A stretch of DNA of 64,000 bases from Pseudorasbora parva (GCF_024679245.1 NC_090182.1:40560547-40624546); one strand, 5' to 3'. Counted from the first letter of the stretch, positions 52,474 through 64,000 are shown. Program-made: numbers and translations. Notes: generated by a model not told the origin, from the sequence alone.

Positions 52474-53057
52474 TATTGTGTGCGCTGTGTGGACATGATA
52501 GTTACTTCAGTTCTAGACTAAATGTGAAACATCCATTTACTCATCTCACCTGCACAAAAACAGATTCATTATTCTTCAGTATAAAACGAGTAAAAACAGG
52601 GAATATTACACAAACTTGCAATAATTAAATGTTAAATAACTCAAATACACTTTATGTATAATCTCACTTTATCAACCAATGTCTTTTTGCTGCTGTCCTT
52701 CGATTATCCAATTCAACCAAACTAAAAAGCAAAAATTACTTTAGTTATACAATACATTTGTTTTATTTTTTAGAGTTTTGAAATTCTCTTGCATCCTTTT
52801 CTCTTTTATTCTTCAGTTTGAGCTGCGCCTTCTACTATACAGACGTGAATTTACAAATCCTTTTGCATTGGCACTTTTGGGCCAGATTTACTAACAGCTT
52901 GCACTAACGCAAACCATCTTTTGGAATTAAAAAACTGTCAGGATTTACTAGACACGCAACGAAAAGTTTTCACTGAAAAGGTGTTATTTTGCGGCTGATC
53001 TTATTGCATATGCATTTATAGAAATTTCTCTTTCAGACACAAAATATATGGGAGGAG

Positions 53058-53611
53058 TAGCCTAGAAATCTAGACGCACCCTAGCGGCAGCAAATTTAAT
53101 TTGCCCGCAAGTGTGGTCTAGCAACTCTCAATTCCTATCTGAGCTGTATTCCTCAGAATCTGGACGGCCCAATCACATCGTGTAGGTAGGCTATAGAGTC
53201 GGCGGGCGGGGCCATAATGACGACGGCCGAGTTGCGTTTGCGTGCTTCTAGTAACAAAGTCTTCTGGTAAACACAGAAACTGGCGAACGGCGGCGGTCTT
53301 TCGAATCAGCTCTGCCCGCGCCTCCGGAAGACTTGGAGTTAAGCTTTCCTCTGAGAAAAGAACAAAGAGCGGCACTGAAGTCATTCTTAAAAAGGGAAGA
53401 TGTGTTCGGAGTTTAGCCGACCGGATACGGCGAATGTTTAATCAGTCAGAGAGCTCCCCTCCACCGCCGTTGCTCCGGTTGGTGTACCGCTATCCTATCG
53501 CGTGCAGAGGGAGTTTGAAAGACAACCGTTTATCCCGCCCCTCAGATTGAGCCCTGTCTATGGTGAGTTTCCAGACCAAACATCTTGATGTGGGTCTGGC
53601 TTGTCAGGCTA
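53058..53611 (+). mobile_element. MULE-like MITE, copy 3 (perfect 10-bp duplication)
   Basis: TAGCCTAGAAATCTAGACGC to GGCTTGTCAGGCTA, flanked by ATGGGAGGAG on both sides (53048-53057, 53611-53620). On the + strand a frame from 53242 reads KHRNWRTAAVFRIS, SGRLGVKLSSEKRTKSGTEV and ILKKGRCVRSLADRIRRMFN, matching copies 1 and 4. Perfect flanks make it a recent insertion. Confidence 0.85.
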
Positions 53612-54162
53612 TGGGAGGAGAGTCCTAGCTAACAAAAATACGTGACTGTTACGTACCTGCAATTAAATATGGTGACCAAACGTTAGTACTGGCGACTTGG
53701 TGTGTTGGTAATTTGATGGTAATGACAGGCATGCAACGTTGTAGTTACGCTTTCAGTAAGTCATAAAATTACCAAAATATTACATATACATTACATAACT
53801 GTAATGTTGTGTATTAGCTGAGGTATTGAAATAATCTGAGGTAATTTACTAAGATTTGCGCTCATCAATTGAGTGGTATTTGCGCCATGATTTACTGGTC
53901 AAAAAAGTGCGTCTTAAACCAGGCTCTAACTTTCAACACCTTTTATGCTTACGCGCTAATTTGGCCTGTTTAGAAATTTTGCCCTTAGAATTTGCCAATT
54001 TTTTGTTAATAAAAGCAAGCAAGCCCAGCCCAGGTGAGAAAAAGTAACTGAAATGTAACATATTACTTTCCATAAAAAGTAACTAACACTACTAGTTACT
54101 TTATCAGGGAGGATCGCAATATTGTAATGCATTACTTTTAAAAGTAACTATCCCCAAAACTG

Positions 54163-55844
54163 CTAGTTTATCAGCTACTTTACTAATACTTCACACTATA
54201 TATTGTATACTTCCAACTATTTTTGAAAATGATTAAGTAAAACAGTTGACAGCATACAACTATAAACATTTCAACATTCATCATTGTTGTCACTTGACCT
54301 CTTCTCATTGCACACTGAGTGGTGTCTTGATATCATTATTTAGACTTTTTAATTGAATTATGATTAATTAAAATAATAAAATTGAGCAGTTTTAGTTTTT
54401 CTTTTACATTTTTGGTAAAGCTATTTATTTTGATGAACATTCTGTTGACTATATTCTCATTGGAGTATTAGTAGACTGTCTGCTTAATATCTGCTGACTC
54501 TTTATTATGATGGTCCTTCAACTGACATTCAACTTACTGTAAGTAACTTTGCAACTACATGTCAACTTATTCTAACCCTATAAGTCTACTAATACTCTAT
54601 TAACATACTGAGAGTTAGCTGACATGTAGGTGCAACTATACGTATAGTCAACAGACTGTGTTAAAGGGACCATCAAAATAAAGTGAAACATCGTTTTTTT
54701 CATTTCGTATTTTGTCATATTCAAGTCTTTCCTTGATGAGATGTTAAAATCACAGTTGTAATTATTTCTGGTCACACTAAATATGTAAATATTTCATCTG
54801 TCACACTAAAATGGAAAGTCAAGTTGAATACTTTGCATTATTCTGTTGTGTACTACGCATTTTGGCGGATGTATGGGTATTCTATGCATACTTCATTGAC
54901 AGTATGCGTGCTTTATACTTCATAATGGTAGTGTACTATTCTGAACATATCCACCAGCTCATTAGATTAAGCAGAAGGACAATATTGAATTTGTTCTCAA
55001 GTCATGTTGTGCGTTTAATCCCATTGTAGGCCAGTTGGGACGTGTACATGATTATGTTGCTCACAGTTCATTATCTCTGGTTTGTTTGAAATATGGATTC
55101 TGCTAACACAGCACAGGACTAATATCTTTATGGATCCCTGGAAAATGATGAGCACTTTAATAACTTTGGAAGATTTTCAATAGCCCTTCAATGTGCGTTG
55201 ACGTATTACGCTTAAATTACCATAAATCCATGTGAGCTCCATACAAAAGAGAGGAGAAGATTAAGATGTGTTATTGTCGCCAGGTGATTGAGAGACTGGG
55301 GTGTGTGTGCTTCAGGAGAGAGTGGAGCGGGGTGTTGTGCTCACTTTATGACTGACTGGGTGCCAGAATGCATAATGGACGAGGACACTCCTCTGATAGA
55401 CAGAGAAGGGGAAAAAATGCAGTTCTCATAGGCGATGGAGGCTGCCACAGGGGACATTAAGGCAGAAAGGCATGAACGTTTCAGTACACTATGGACTCTG
55501 TGTAAAAGAATGGCCCTGTAGGCCACAGGAGCAGCTAAATGAAAGCTAGGCGGAAATAGAGATCAGAAATAAAGATTTTTCACCTCAACAGAACCCATAC
55601 TCACAAACATGCATGAATTTTTAAAATTGTGATTTCGAGGCCTGGAAAAACTAAACGTCAAGGGAATGTCTACAGTGAATACAAATTTTGTAGTAATGCT
55701 TAGCTCTAAAATATTTAATTGGCTTGAATTTTCTTTTGTTTTTTTTTGTGAATACAAAATCATTTTTTAAGACCATTGTCCAGTAATGGATATGCAGTAC
55801 CTGTTTGTGAAGGACATCACTGTTTACACAGTGGCTTGTAAAAT
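54163..55844. other. Downstream intergenic, nothing recognised
   Basis: No exon signal or repeat border. 55040-55560 is less AT-rich and could hold conserved non-coding sequence; not testable here. Confidence 0.4.
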
Positions 55845-55964
55845 TAAAACCAAAAATTGGGTTGTTTGAACCCAGTGAATAGACCCATTCAAACAACCCA
55901 ATTTCTGGGTTTGTCCATTTTCAACCCAACTTGGGTTGTTTTTAACCAAGCATTTTTTAGAGTG
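55845..55964. mobile_element. Palindromic MITE family P, fragment
   Basis: CCCAATTTCTGGGTTTGTCC, CAACTTGGGTTGTTTTTAAC and TTTTTTAGAGTG, followed by TA, match the copies at 60170 and 60439. The left outer end is lost. Confidence 0.75.
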
Positions 55965-56498
55965 TAAGTGAAGATGCCAGTGTCCCAATATGGCACTGAC
56001 ATCTAGGGCTCTATCATACACCCGGCGCAATGCGACAACAGGAGCGATTCAATTGTAAAAAACATATTTTTTTGCTAGTTTCAGCCCAACGCAGTTATCA
56101 TTTTCACACGCAGAGGCATATTGTTTATATAGCAAATGCATTTGCGCCATCTGTTCGCCACTGGTCTGAAAAAGTGTGTTCAGGAGCATTGTTACTATTT
56201 CGAGGCAACTGAAAATGGCTGGGCCACTGACCAACAAAAACCTGGTCTAAAGTCAATAGCGCTGTATTTTTTGTGTCATTTAAAGGGCGTGCTTATTTAT
56301 TTGATAGTAATATGCGCCTATAGGCTGGTGCACAACGTGCGTACACTTTGCTTAATACACACACACAGGGACATGCAGCACACAAACATTTTGAAATACT
56401 AAAAATAAAAGGATTCCTCTCTGGAGTTCAGTTTTTCCACTCATAAATTCTGCCATGTAAATAGTGAATCTGCCACTGTGCAAGCTCAACTGGCTTTT
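55965..56498. other. Intergenic non-coding
   Basis: Nothing recognised. Confidence 0.4.
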
Positions 56499-57872
56499 AA
56501 AGGGGTGGTTGCATGGTTTTTTTCTAGGCTTGGTTGTGTTTATGGGGCGCAGTATAATGTTTTAATACTTAATACTATTCCACACCACTCTCTCCACTGT
56601 CCTTTGAACGGCTCGTCTGCTTCCTGCTTCTATTAAGCCCATCCCTCTGAAAAACACAATGGTCTTAGATTGGTTAGATGGCCAAATGTAGTTTCCTGTA
56701 TTTTTATTGGCTGAAGTGCCAAGCACAGGTTGCAGTAAACACCACGCCCCCTTACCATAACGGGCAGAAGTCACATCTGGAGCAGAGTTTATGTTAATAG
56801 CAAGGGTTTAAGATGTCACCAACCCGGGAAGAAGCTCGTTGTAGTCCAAAACAGCCGTTTTTGTAGGCAATAAACTACCATAACTTTAAAAGACAATATC
56901 TCAGTTTGCTTTTAACTTTCAGCGCTGTAACTTTGCAGATACTGTTTATGCTCAAGCAGCAACATTACACACTAACTAAAGTTAAAGGAGTACTTCAGCA
57001 CTGGGAAGATGAATCTGTATTTAAACTGGGTCATTAATGTAGCAGAAATGTGAAATTATTTTTTAATTTTGTGCTTTCTAGACTGAGAAAAGACAGAAAA
57101 TGTATTTTTGTCTCATGGAGATGAAAGACAACAATTCCCAGAATGCTTCGCTGCCCTACCAGGCCATTTCCAAAGCCACCGCTACTGGATTACTGAATCA
57201 CTGATCACTTTCCCACCGCGACCGCGTTTCATAAAATCAGTTCAGTTAGAGAACAGACACTACAGTTAAAAACTGAACGTGTCTGTTCAATATGTGATTC
57301 AGCCGCTGAGGGAGTCTCACAGCCCAAAACGCTGCAGGAGTCAGATATATTGAGTCATGGATGAGCTCGTGAGGAGAGCTGAGGTAAACGCGTCCGCGGC
57401 ATAGATTCACAGCGCATGTTCAGTCTGGCGTTTTCAGTTCATGCCTATGAAAGCTTAACTTTCATAGGAATTATTTTTAGAAGTTGAAAGACTTACCTTT
57501 CTCTGCTGGCTGCATCGTTTAAACATGAATGTCTGAGGCTGCATCTGTGAGCTGAGTGCTGTGAGTGTGATCTCCATCCCCCACAGCCCAGTTGAAAACC
57601 TGCGGAAATGGCTCCCTCTGCTGGCTGTAGTCTTTAGTCTCTGGCCAACAATTCCTCCGATGCCGCAAATTGACGATATTTGCGTCATGGGAGGGATTTT
57701 TCCAGAAATAAAATGCATAAATCTCTTGTCTCAGGGGGATATGAGGGGGCGGGGTTTGGGGGGGTCACAATCATTTGAATATACTCCAGGGTTTCTACTG
57801 ATACAAAGCAATATGCTAATCGCTGAAGTAACCCTTTAAAAAAGTGAAATCGCATGCAACCACATTGCATCA
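56499..57872. mobile_element. Candidate MITE with GTGGTTGCATG ends, interrupted
   Basis: AAAGGGGTGGTTGCATGG at the left and complement GTGGTTGCATGCGATTTCAC at the right. The element 56984-57843 lies inside. Confidence 0.5.
56984..57843. mobile_element. Nested MITE with TTAAAGGGTTACTTCAGC-type ends
   Basis: GTTAAAGGAGTACTTCAGCA at the left and complement TTAAAGGGTTACTTCAGCGA at the right, both followed by a block with ATGAATCTGTATTT- or TTGCTTTGTATC-like sequence. 860 bp, no transposase. Confidence 0.7.
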
Positions 57873-57885
57873 GGGTGATTAAACA

Positions 57886-58035
57886 CTGGGGAATCTTTCC
57901 CATCTTTGGAAAAAGAATAATTTGAAGTGCAATTTGATTGTTTAGTTTGTCTCACTTCCCATTAGGTTACATGGAGAGGGCAGGGTTTATGGCCTATACT
58001 GGGAGCAGCCACCTGGGTGCGATCAAAAAGTTTTG
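57886..58035 (+). repeat. Dispersed repeat fragment, inverted copy at 63832-63967
   Basis: CCATCTTTGGAAAAAGAATA, GGAGAGGGCAGGGTTTATGG and CCTATACTGGGAGCAGCCAC recur in complement at the right end of the window. Confidence 0.75.
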
Positions 58036-58930
58036 GCTTCACTTTTCAGGACTCGTATGACACACTTGTATGTGTCTTGGCTGAATAGGTCTGCTATGCT
58101 GCCCATTATGCAAATTAGCCAGGCTCCACTCACTCAGCCCAGAAGTACAGTCGGCTTACTGAGGCAAATGGTAATTAATATGATTATCCTTTTGCTTGAC
58201 TACGTTATTAAACAGCTACTAATGTGTTGCTAATGTTACACAAACCATGTTTCCATTCGCCATCACAGTCTGCCTTCTAAAAATAGTATCCTTAAAAACG
58301 CTTTGAACAATTAGAACGTCAGTGGAGAAAGGCATATAATTTATCATAACATCATAATAATTCATCTGCTATATTGCTAATACACAATTTTTCAGTTGGA
58401 GTTAAAAAAGTGTAAATATATATTTCTATATTCAGTCACTCATGGTTTTACTCCTGGGGACTAAATTCTTCTCTGTGTTAATAGCCTAAAGCTAACTATG
58501 CTAAAGAACTCCACCTGCACAAAGCCACACAGCCACACTCAATGTCAAGTGTAGTTGCCATGGAGATCTCTCTGCCAGGAAGTGAGAGAACAAGCTGGCT
58601 GTCTTAAAGACAGGGTTGCACGTTCACCCCTGGAGTTGGCAGTCAGTGTGACGGGAGCTGCGGTAATTAAATAGTAAAAGTCTGCACACACAGGCCAGCG
58701 TGAGGAAGACTGTCACGTCTGGGGCTGCACTGAACCACTGCCACAGCGGGACCATCACAGACTGTGTCTTAGTCTTCTCAAAACACAGCATTTTAGTCAA
58801 AGTAGTTGATGTGACTCCTTTGAATTTCTCTTTAATATCTCAATTGTCGCTTAGAAAGTAATGATTCTCCTGCTTCTCATATTTTTCACCAGAGAAAAGA
58901 TCCCATTAATCTCCTTCTAGTTCACATATA
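58036..58930. other. Intergenic non-coding, nothing recognised
   Basis: 58490-58760 is GC-richer than its surroundings and repeat-free. Confidence 0.4.
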
Positions 58931-59850
58931 CACTGTCCAGCCAAAAAGTAACTGTTTGGATTTAAATAGGCAAATGCTTAAGAGTCAGTGATTGGATCAT
59001 TGTTGCAGTGATTCTTGTTTCTAGCATGTTATATGTTTGGCAACAGTTACATCATTTTTTGGTTCAGATCTTGTATCGCCAAACCAAGAGCTGATCACTC
59101 TGTTAAGTCTCCTCCAGCACATCTCAAAGACTTTCAGTGATTTTAAGGTCTGCACTCCGATTCATGTGTGAAAATGATTCTTCATGCTCCCTCACAACCG
59201 TTCTTTCCCAGTCTGAGCCTGAGGAATCTTGACCAGTGTTTGGTAAGTTACTCTAAAAAAGTAATTAATTACTGGTTACTAATTACATCTTCAATAGTAT
59301 AATTAGATTACTGTGCAAATTACTCTCTCCAAAAACAATTTAATTACTTATTACTAATTACTTTCTAAATCCCATATCAACCTCAACTAGTTAAGTAATT
59401 CACACGAAACAGCCCTTTTCAAATACACAATATAAAAGTATATAAATTATTCTGACAAAGGTATTACAAATGTGAAAATGATACATAAAAACATGCATTT
59501 TAAAGTGAATTGCACTATTGTTACACATAATTGTTCTACAGTCAGTATTTGATCAATTACATCAAAACTAACTGTAAGAAATAAGAGTAATCCCTTACTT
59601 TTTCAAGAGAAAAGTTTTTCAATTACAGTAATTCCTTAGTAACTAAACACACCCAACACTGATCTTGACAGTGTCATCCTGGAATATGGCCCTGATGAGA
59701 CTTCCTACATGGTTGTTTAAGAAATGAACTCCATCAAAAAACTGTCACCAAACACATAATATGCTAGAAACATAATGATCACTGCAATAATGATCCAATC
59801 ATTGACTCTTAAGGTTTTGCCTAACATTGACTTTTTCTTTGGAGGCAGTG
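58931..59850. mobile_element. Non-autonomous Tc1-like element, TA-flanked
   Basis: CACTGTCCAGCCAAAAAGTA at the left and complement CACTGCCTCCAAAGAAAAAG at the right lead into well-matched inner arms (AAGAGTCAGTGATTGGATCA, TTGTTGCAGTGAT, TTTCTAGCATGTTATATG). TA lies outside both ends. The hAT-type MITE 59234-59661 is inserted in it; without it the element is ~484 bp. Confidence 0.85.
59234..59661. mobile_element. hAT-type MITE, 428 bp, perfect 8-bp duplication
   Basis: CAGTGTTTGGTAAGTTAC and complement CAGTGTTGGGTGTGTTTAGT are the ends. ATCTTGAC occurs on both sides (59226-59233, 59662-59669). Inside: many TAATTACT motifs. Size, ends and 8-bp duplication fit a non-autonomous hAT element. Confidence 0.9.
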
Positions 59851-60030
59851 TATTTCATACAGTGTGGAAAGAGACCCAGGTTCAAACACTGAGCAAATAG
59901 ATATATTATTTTGAATAAACCAAGCAAAATATCAGCTATTGGCAGCTATCAATTATTTATCAGATTAAATACTTTGTCCTGTAACAACTCTGTTATTTTT
60001 AATGAGAAAAAGACCCATAATAATAATAAC

Positions 60031-60032
<2 letters not shown>

Positions 60033-60075
<43 letters not shown>
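60033..60075. repeat. (GT)n microsatellite
   Basis: About 20 GT units. Confidence 0.95.
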
Positions 60076-60076
<1 letters not shown>

Positions 60077-60169
60077 AGTGTGCAATACCTGTGATATATA
60101 TATATTGGGACACCCCTCTAAATCATTGAAATTAGGTGTTCAAATCACTTCCATGGCCACAGGTGTATA

Positions 60170-60369
60170 CACTCTAAAAAATTCTGGGTAAAAAACAACC
60201 CAATGTTGGGTCAAATATGGACTAACCCAGTAGTTGGGTTGTTTTAACCCCGCAATTGGGTTGTCTTAAGCAAATATTTAACCCAACTGCAGGATTAAAA
60301 CAACCCATATTTGGTTAGTCCATATTTGACCCAACATTGGGTTAAAACAACCCAGCATTTTTTAGAGTG
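60170..60369. mobile_element. Palindromic MITE family P, 200-bp copy
   Basis: CACTCTAAAAAATTCTGGGT to CCCAGCATTTTTTAGAGTG between TA dinucleotides. The host Tc1 leader resumes on the right (AAATCAAGC), so the insertion point is exact. Confidence 0.9.
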
Positions 60370-60438
60370 TAAAATCAAGCACAGAGGCATGCAGACGCTT
60401 CTACAAACATTTGTGAAAGAATTGCTCAGTGTATTCAA

Positions 60439-60608
60439 CACTCTAAAAAAATACTGGGTTAAAAACAACCCAAGTTGGGTTCAAAATAGACAAACCCAGA
60501 AATTGGGTTGCTTGAATGCGTCCATTCACTGGGTTCAAACAACGCAATTTCTGGGTTTGTCCATTTTCAACCCAACTTGGGTTGTTTTTAACCCAGTATT
60601 TTTTAAAA
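60439..60608. mobile_element. Palindromic MITE family P, second copy
   Basis: CACTCTAAAAAAATACTGGG to ACCCAGTATTTTTTAAAAAT; the final GAGTG is lost. Near-palindromic, so similar frames appear on both strands. Confidence 0.85.
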
Positions 60609-60925
60609 ATAAAGGGTTGTGCCGTGATAGGTTGCCACCTGTGTAATAAGTCCACTTATGAAATTTCCTCACTACTAAAGATTATACAGTCTGATTATAA
60701 CAAAGTGGAAGAAATTGGTAACAACAGCAACTCAGCCACGAAGTGGTAGGCCACATAAAATCACAAAGAGGGGTCAGCGCATGCTGAGGTTCACAGTGCG
60801 CAGAGTTCGGCAACTTTCTGCAGAGTAAATAGTTGCAGACCACCAGACTTCATGTGGCCTTCAGATTAGCTCAAGAACAGTGTGTAGAGAGCTTCATGGA
60901 ATGGGGTTCCGTGGCCGGATTTTGA

Positions 60926-62153
60926 ACACCAAAATTCAAACTCATCGATGGCATTTAATTCTGTCCTGAACTGAAAGTGACGTGTCCAGTGTGCAATACC
61001 TGCAAGTTGAAATGCATTCATAGTAAAGCAATAAAGTGTAATTTGAATGGGACAAGCAACGCATTATAAAATGCGGTTGTGATTTTACTGGGGCCCTTCC
61101 CCAGCCCGGGGTCCTGGGCTTAAACCCTGGTAAGCCCATTCATTAATGCAACCCTGGATGAAAACATCAATAACAGCTTTAGGTTGTCAATGCTGGCAAA
61201 GATCATGGTATAAGCAAAATAATCCATGGCTAGCTGTGCATTAAACGATTTGAACTCCATGGTGCGTCAAGTGGTTCTTTGACCCCCACATCGGAGCTGT
61301 GGATTACCTTTACATTATAGTGTGAATAGGCATTAGGTTATATATCTCATTTATTTATCTTATTATAGATATATAAGTAGTAAGAATAAAGTATGCACAA
61401 GTTGTATCATTAAACATTAAATAATTATGGTTTTCCCCAGGCCAAACCTCACCCCATTGGCTGTGTATTACTGTGTTGGGCTGGTTGGGATGCTTGTTCA
61501 AACACAGCAATGTCAGAGTCACTGTGTATTAAACTGGAAAGTATTCAAAATAATAACACATTTCAACCTTAAATGGCATATAACTTAACCGTCTGCTTGG
61601 CTAAAAAAGAGCAACCTCTATTCTCTGGAAGATAGAAATGCACAGGAGACCTATAAGAAAACATAAAAAGCTTGGAAAAACAAGAGACCCTTCAACACAC
61701 AACATCGTAGGCTACTCGCTTATATTTAGCATTGAAAGCAAGATCTTGTTCCCTCCCCTTTTCGTTCTTTCTCTTTTCCTCTCTGAAAGGGCCCTAGTGT
61801 TGTTGAGATGTGAGAGGGCTGAAAAAAAGAGAAACGCAGAATAACCAGATGCTTTCCGCTCTTCAATGCTTCTGTGCCACTGGAGGAATTAGGGATTCAC
61901 AGATCTTTGTCCTATTTGTCAGGAAGTGGAGAGATGGAAAGGAGGGGAAGGAAACAGAGAAAGAGAGAGGGATGGAGGGAGAAGGGTGATGCTCTACTAT
62001 AACAGCTGCGCCACCGCGCTGCACGAAACAAGAGGGCCAGGCATCCTGGGACGAGGCAGCCGTACACTCCACTACTGAACCTCTGCTTTCATCAGACTTA
62101 CACAACACATGGTGCGCTGCAGGGCCATGTCAGCTAGTGACAGCTGCAGAATG
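60926..62153. other. Intergenic non-coding, nothing recognised
   Basis: Starts with a 21-bp repeat (60982-61002) of 60071-60091. 61430-62150 is repeat-free but shows no exon signal. Confidence 0.4.
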
Positions 62154-62183
62154 GTCTCTCTCTCTCTCTCCCTCTCTCTCTCT

Positions 62184-62248
<65 letters not shown>
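62154..62248. repeat. (CT)n microsatellite with CC interruptions
   Basis: CT repeat with a few CCCT units at the left end. Confidence 0.95.
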
Positions 62249-62252
<4 letters not shown>

Positions 62253-62886
62253 GTGTGCGTGTGCTGCTATACTTAGTCAGAATGCACTGAGATATATGAG
62301 CTCACTGCTTTTAATCACAGTATGGTATTTATATATTAGTCATTTCACATGCAAATGCTGTAGCTTGAGGTGCAGTGATTATATAGCAGAAGTTGCTGGA
62401 TTGCAAACGCTTGGGTTCATGTAGGCATTATTTCTCATCCTCAGAGGAAAGGTTTAGCATCGTACAGCAAATTTTTGCAGGTGAAATCCATATGATCGGA
62501 AATTGCGCGTTAGGGCAAAAGTTAAGTCATGCGGAACAGAAAGCTGCTTGCGATTTAAAAGTGACTCCTGTGTGAGCTGGCTGATCAGCCACAACATTTA
62601 AAACCACCTGCCTATTATCCTGTAGGCCCCCCTTGTGCTGCCAAAACAGATCTGATGCGTCAAGACATGGACTCCACAAGACCTCTGAACGTGTCCTGCG
62701 GTTTTTGGCATTGAGATCCTTCAAATCCTGCAAGTTCCGAGGAAGGGCCACCATGGATCGGATCTTTAGATGCTTAATGGGTTGGGATTTGGAGAATTTG
62801 GAGACCATGGAAACAACTTGGCCTCTTTGTCATGTTCCTCGAACCATTCCTGAACAGCTTTTTCAGTGTGGAAGGCTGCATTATAC

Positions 62887-63413
62887 TAGCCTGACAAGCC
62901 AGACCCACATCAAGATGTTTGGTCTGGAAACTCACCATTGACAGCTCAATCTGAGGGGCGGGATAAACGGTTGTCTTTCAAACTCCCTCTGCACGCGATA
63001 GGATAGCGCTACACCAACCAGAGCAACGAAGGTGAAGCAGAGCTCGCTGACTGATTAAACATTCGCCGTATCCAGTCGGCTAAACTACGAACACATCTTC
63101 CCTTTTTAAGAATGACTTCAGTGCCGTTCTTTGTCCTTTTCTCAGAGAAAAGCTTAACTCCAAGTCTTCCAGAGTCGCAGTCAAAGCTGATTCTAAAGAC
63201 CGCCGCCGTTTGCCAGTTTCTGTGTTTACTAGAAGCACGCAAACGCAACTCGGCCGTTGTCATTATGGCCCCGCCCGCCGACTCTATACATGATGTGATT
63301 GGGCCGTCCAGATTTTGAGGAACACAGCTCAGAAGGGTATTGAGAGTTCCTAGACGACACTTGCGGGCAAATTAAATTTGCTGCCGCTAGGGTGCGTCTA
63401 GATTTCTAGGCTA
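62887..63413 (-). mobile_element. MULE-like MITE, copy 4
   Basis: TAGCCTGACAAGCCAGACCC to GATTTCTAGGCTA, flanked by GCATTATAC and GCATTATCC (8 of 9). Minus-strand frame 63009-63263 reads MTTAELRLRASSKHRNWQTA, SGRLGVKLFSEKRTKNGTEV, ILKKGRCVRSLADWIRRMFN, the same core as copies 1 and 3. Confidence 0.85.
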
Positions 63414-63831
63414 GCATTATCCTGCATATTAAACCACCATTCTCATGAAGGGGTGTACGTGGTCTGCAACAAACTTTAGGTGGCTTGTGACCAAAGTAGC
63501 ATCCACATGAATGCCAGAACCCAAGGTTTCCCAGCAGGATATTGCCTTTAGAGCATCACAATCCCTCCACAGCCTGCCCTCTTTCCACAGTGTATCCTGC
63601 TGGTCTCTTCCCCAGTTAAATGACAAACACGCACCCTTTTCTAAAAGAAAACATGAATCATAAGACCAGGTGACCTTTTTCATTGCTCCAGGGTCCAGTT
63701 CTGACGATCACATGGCCATTGTAGGCGCTTACACAGCCCCTTTCGCACCAAACTGTACACTGACACTTTTGTATCTTGAGAAGCATTAAGTTTTCTAGCA
63801 GTTGTTCTGTGTGATTGGACCAAGAGTGCCC

Positions 63832-63967
63832 AAATGTTTTGATCGCCCCCGGATGGGCAGCCCCAGTATAGGTCATAAACCCTGCCCTCTCCATATAATC
63901 GAATGGGATGGTATACAAAATAAACAAATTACAATTAAAATATTTTTTTTTTCCAAAGATGGTTTCT
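63832..63967 (-). repeat. Dispersed repeat fragment, inverted copy of 57886-58035
   Basis: GGGCAGCCCCAGTATAGGTC, ATAAACCCTGCCCTCTCCAT and TTTTTTCCAAAGATGG match the complement of 57886-58035, at the window edge. Confidence 0.75.
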
Positions 63968-64000
63968 GTCATTTTAGGTTGTTATCATACTGATGTAAGT

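Larger units (their letters stand above)
51374..54162. mobile_element. hAT-like host element with several nested insertions
   Basis: CAGTGTTGGGGGTAACGCAT at the left and complement CAGTTTTGGGGATAGTTACT at the right, each followed by AGTAATGCATTAC-type sequence. The ends resemble the hAT-type MITE at 59234. No matching 8-bp duplication was found (GTCTTTAC against CTAGTTTA), so ends may have decayed. Confidence 0.6.
60095..60925 (+). pseudogene. Tc1-like transposon relic, 5' part, with two MITE insertions
   Basis: Leader sequence (TATTGGGACACCCCTCTAAA, TCACTTCCATGGCCACAGGT, GCATGCAGACGCTTCTACAA) is followed by a decayed transposase 5' part (GTGATAGGTTGCCACCTGTG, CTCAGCCACGAAGTGGTAGG, CAGCGCATGCTGAGGTTCAC) and stops after GAGCTTCATGGAATGGGGTT. 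Stops and frameshifts abound; no catalytic motif remains. Confidence 0.8.
62580..63985 (-). pseudogene. Decayed Tc1-like transposon, interrupted by a MITE
   Basis: On the minus strand, left of the window end, frames include ALKAISCWETLGSGIHVDAT and FVADHVHPFM (63429-63683), motifs of one Tc1-like transposase group, and a C-terminal part with QPIKHLKIRSM and LPRNLQDLKDLNAKNRRTRS (62527-62808). The MITE at 62887-63413 separates the parts. Many frame breaks; the second Asp region is lost at the insertion. Confidence 0.6.

Noticed and set aside
53242..53550. A host gene encoding the 102-codon frame
   Set aside because: The frame lies inside a four-copy MITE with target duplications; kept as a finding on possible capture rather than as a gene.
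61075..61140. tRNA-like or SINE head (B-box-like GGTTTAAGCCC on the minus strand)
   Set aside because: No A-box at the right distance and no cloverleaf could be drawn.

Overview
The window is vertebrate genomic DNA from a ray-finned fish, most likely a cyprinid. The only host gene I can support is the 3' half of a GABA-A receptor beta subunit gene on the + strand, best matching gabrb2. It is embedded in AT-rich DNA dense with Tc1/mariner elements, foldback MITEs, hAT-like elements, a 5S-derived SINE, a solo LTR and long CT/TA/GT microsatellites. The fish assignment rests on the gene sequence and on cyprinid-type dispersed repeats (for example the TTAAAGGGATAGTTCACCC foldback family). The species cannot be named from the sequence.

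Gene layout. Six exons with consensus AG/GT borders and compatible phases are visible: 20833-20915 (83 nt, Cys-loop), 35093-35230 (138 nt, loops B and C of the GABA site), 38178-38330 (153 nt, M1 and start of M2), 46129-46373 (245 nt, M2, M3, start of the M3-M4 loop), 46811-46951 (141 nt, a 47-codon in-frame insert at the place of the mammalian beta2 long-form exon) and 49435-49779 (rest of the loop, M4, stop). A 3'UTR follows to about 51.3 kb. Signal peptide and N-terminal exons were not found and presumably lie upstream of position 1 or escape recognition by eye.

Non-genic layout. 1-1.1 kb: a 42-bp minisatellite. 3.1-6.7 kb: a nested block (MULE-like MITE, solo LTR, frameshifted Tc1). 7-12.7 kb: MITEs, a TA microsatellite, a Tc1 relic and a 5S-derived SINE split by a foldback element. 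12.7-14.3 kb: a complete Tc1/mariner element with an uninterrupted 338-aa DD37E transposase. 15.0-15.8 kb: a second 42-bp minisatellite, with a CCAAT box in every unit. 17.3-18.6 kb: an element flanked by TAA. The introns (20.9-49.4 kb) hold more Tc1 relics, four copies of one ~650-bp MITE, a 2.3-kb foldback, a 1.3-kb array of 21-bp units with a 313-bp higher-order period, and CT tracts, one of which abuts the acceptor of exon 38178-38330. Downstream (51.4-64 kb): nested hAT-like and Tc1-like elements and two more copies of the MULE-like MITE.

How it works together. The exons encode one receptor subunit; everything else appears to be mobile DNA or tandem repeats. The points of most interest are the long-loop exon, the microsatellite used as a polypyrimidine tract, the apparently intact DD37E transposon, and a four-copy MITE family with ~9-bp target duplications and a shared open frame. 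All family calls come from reading motifs; no database search was possible.
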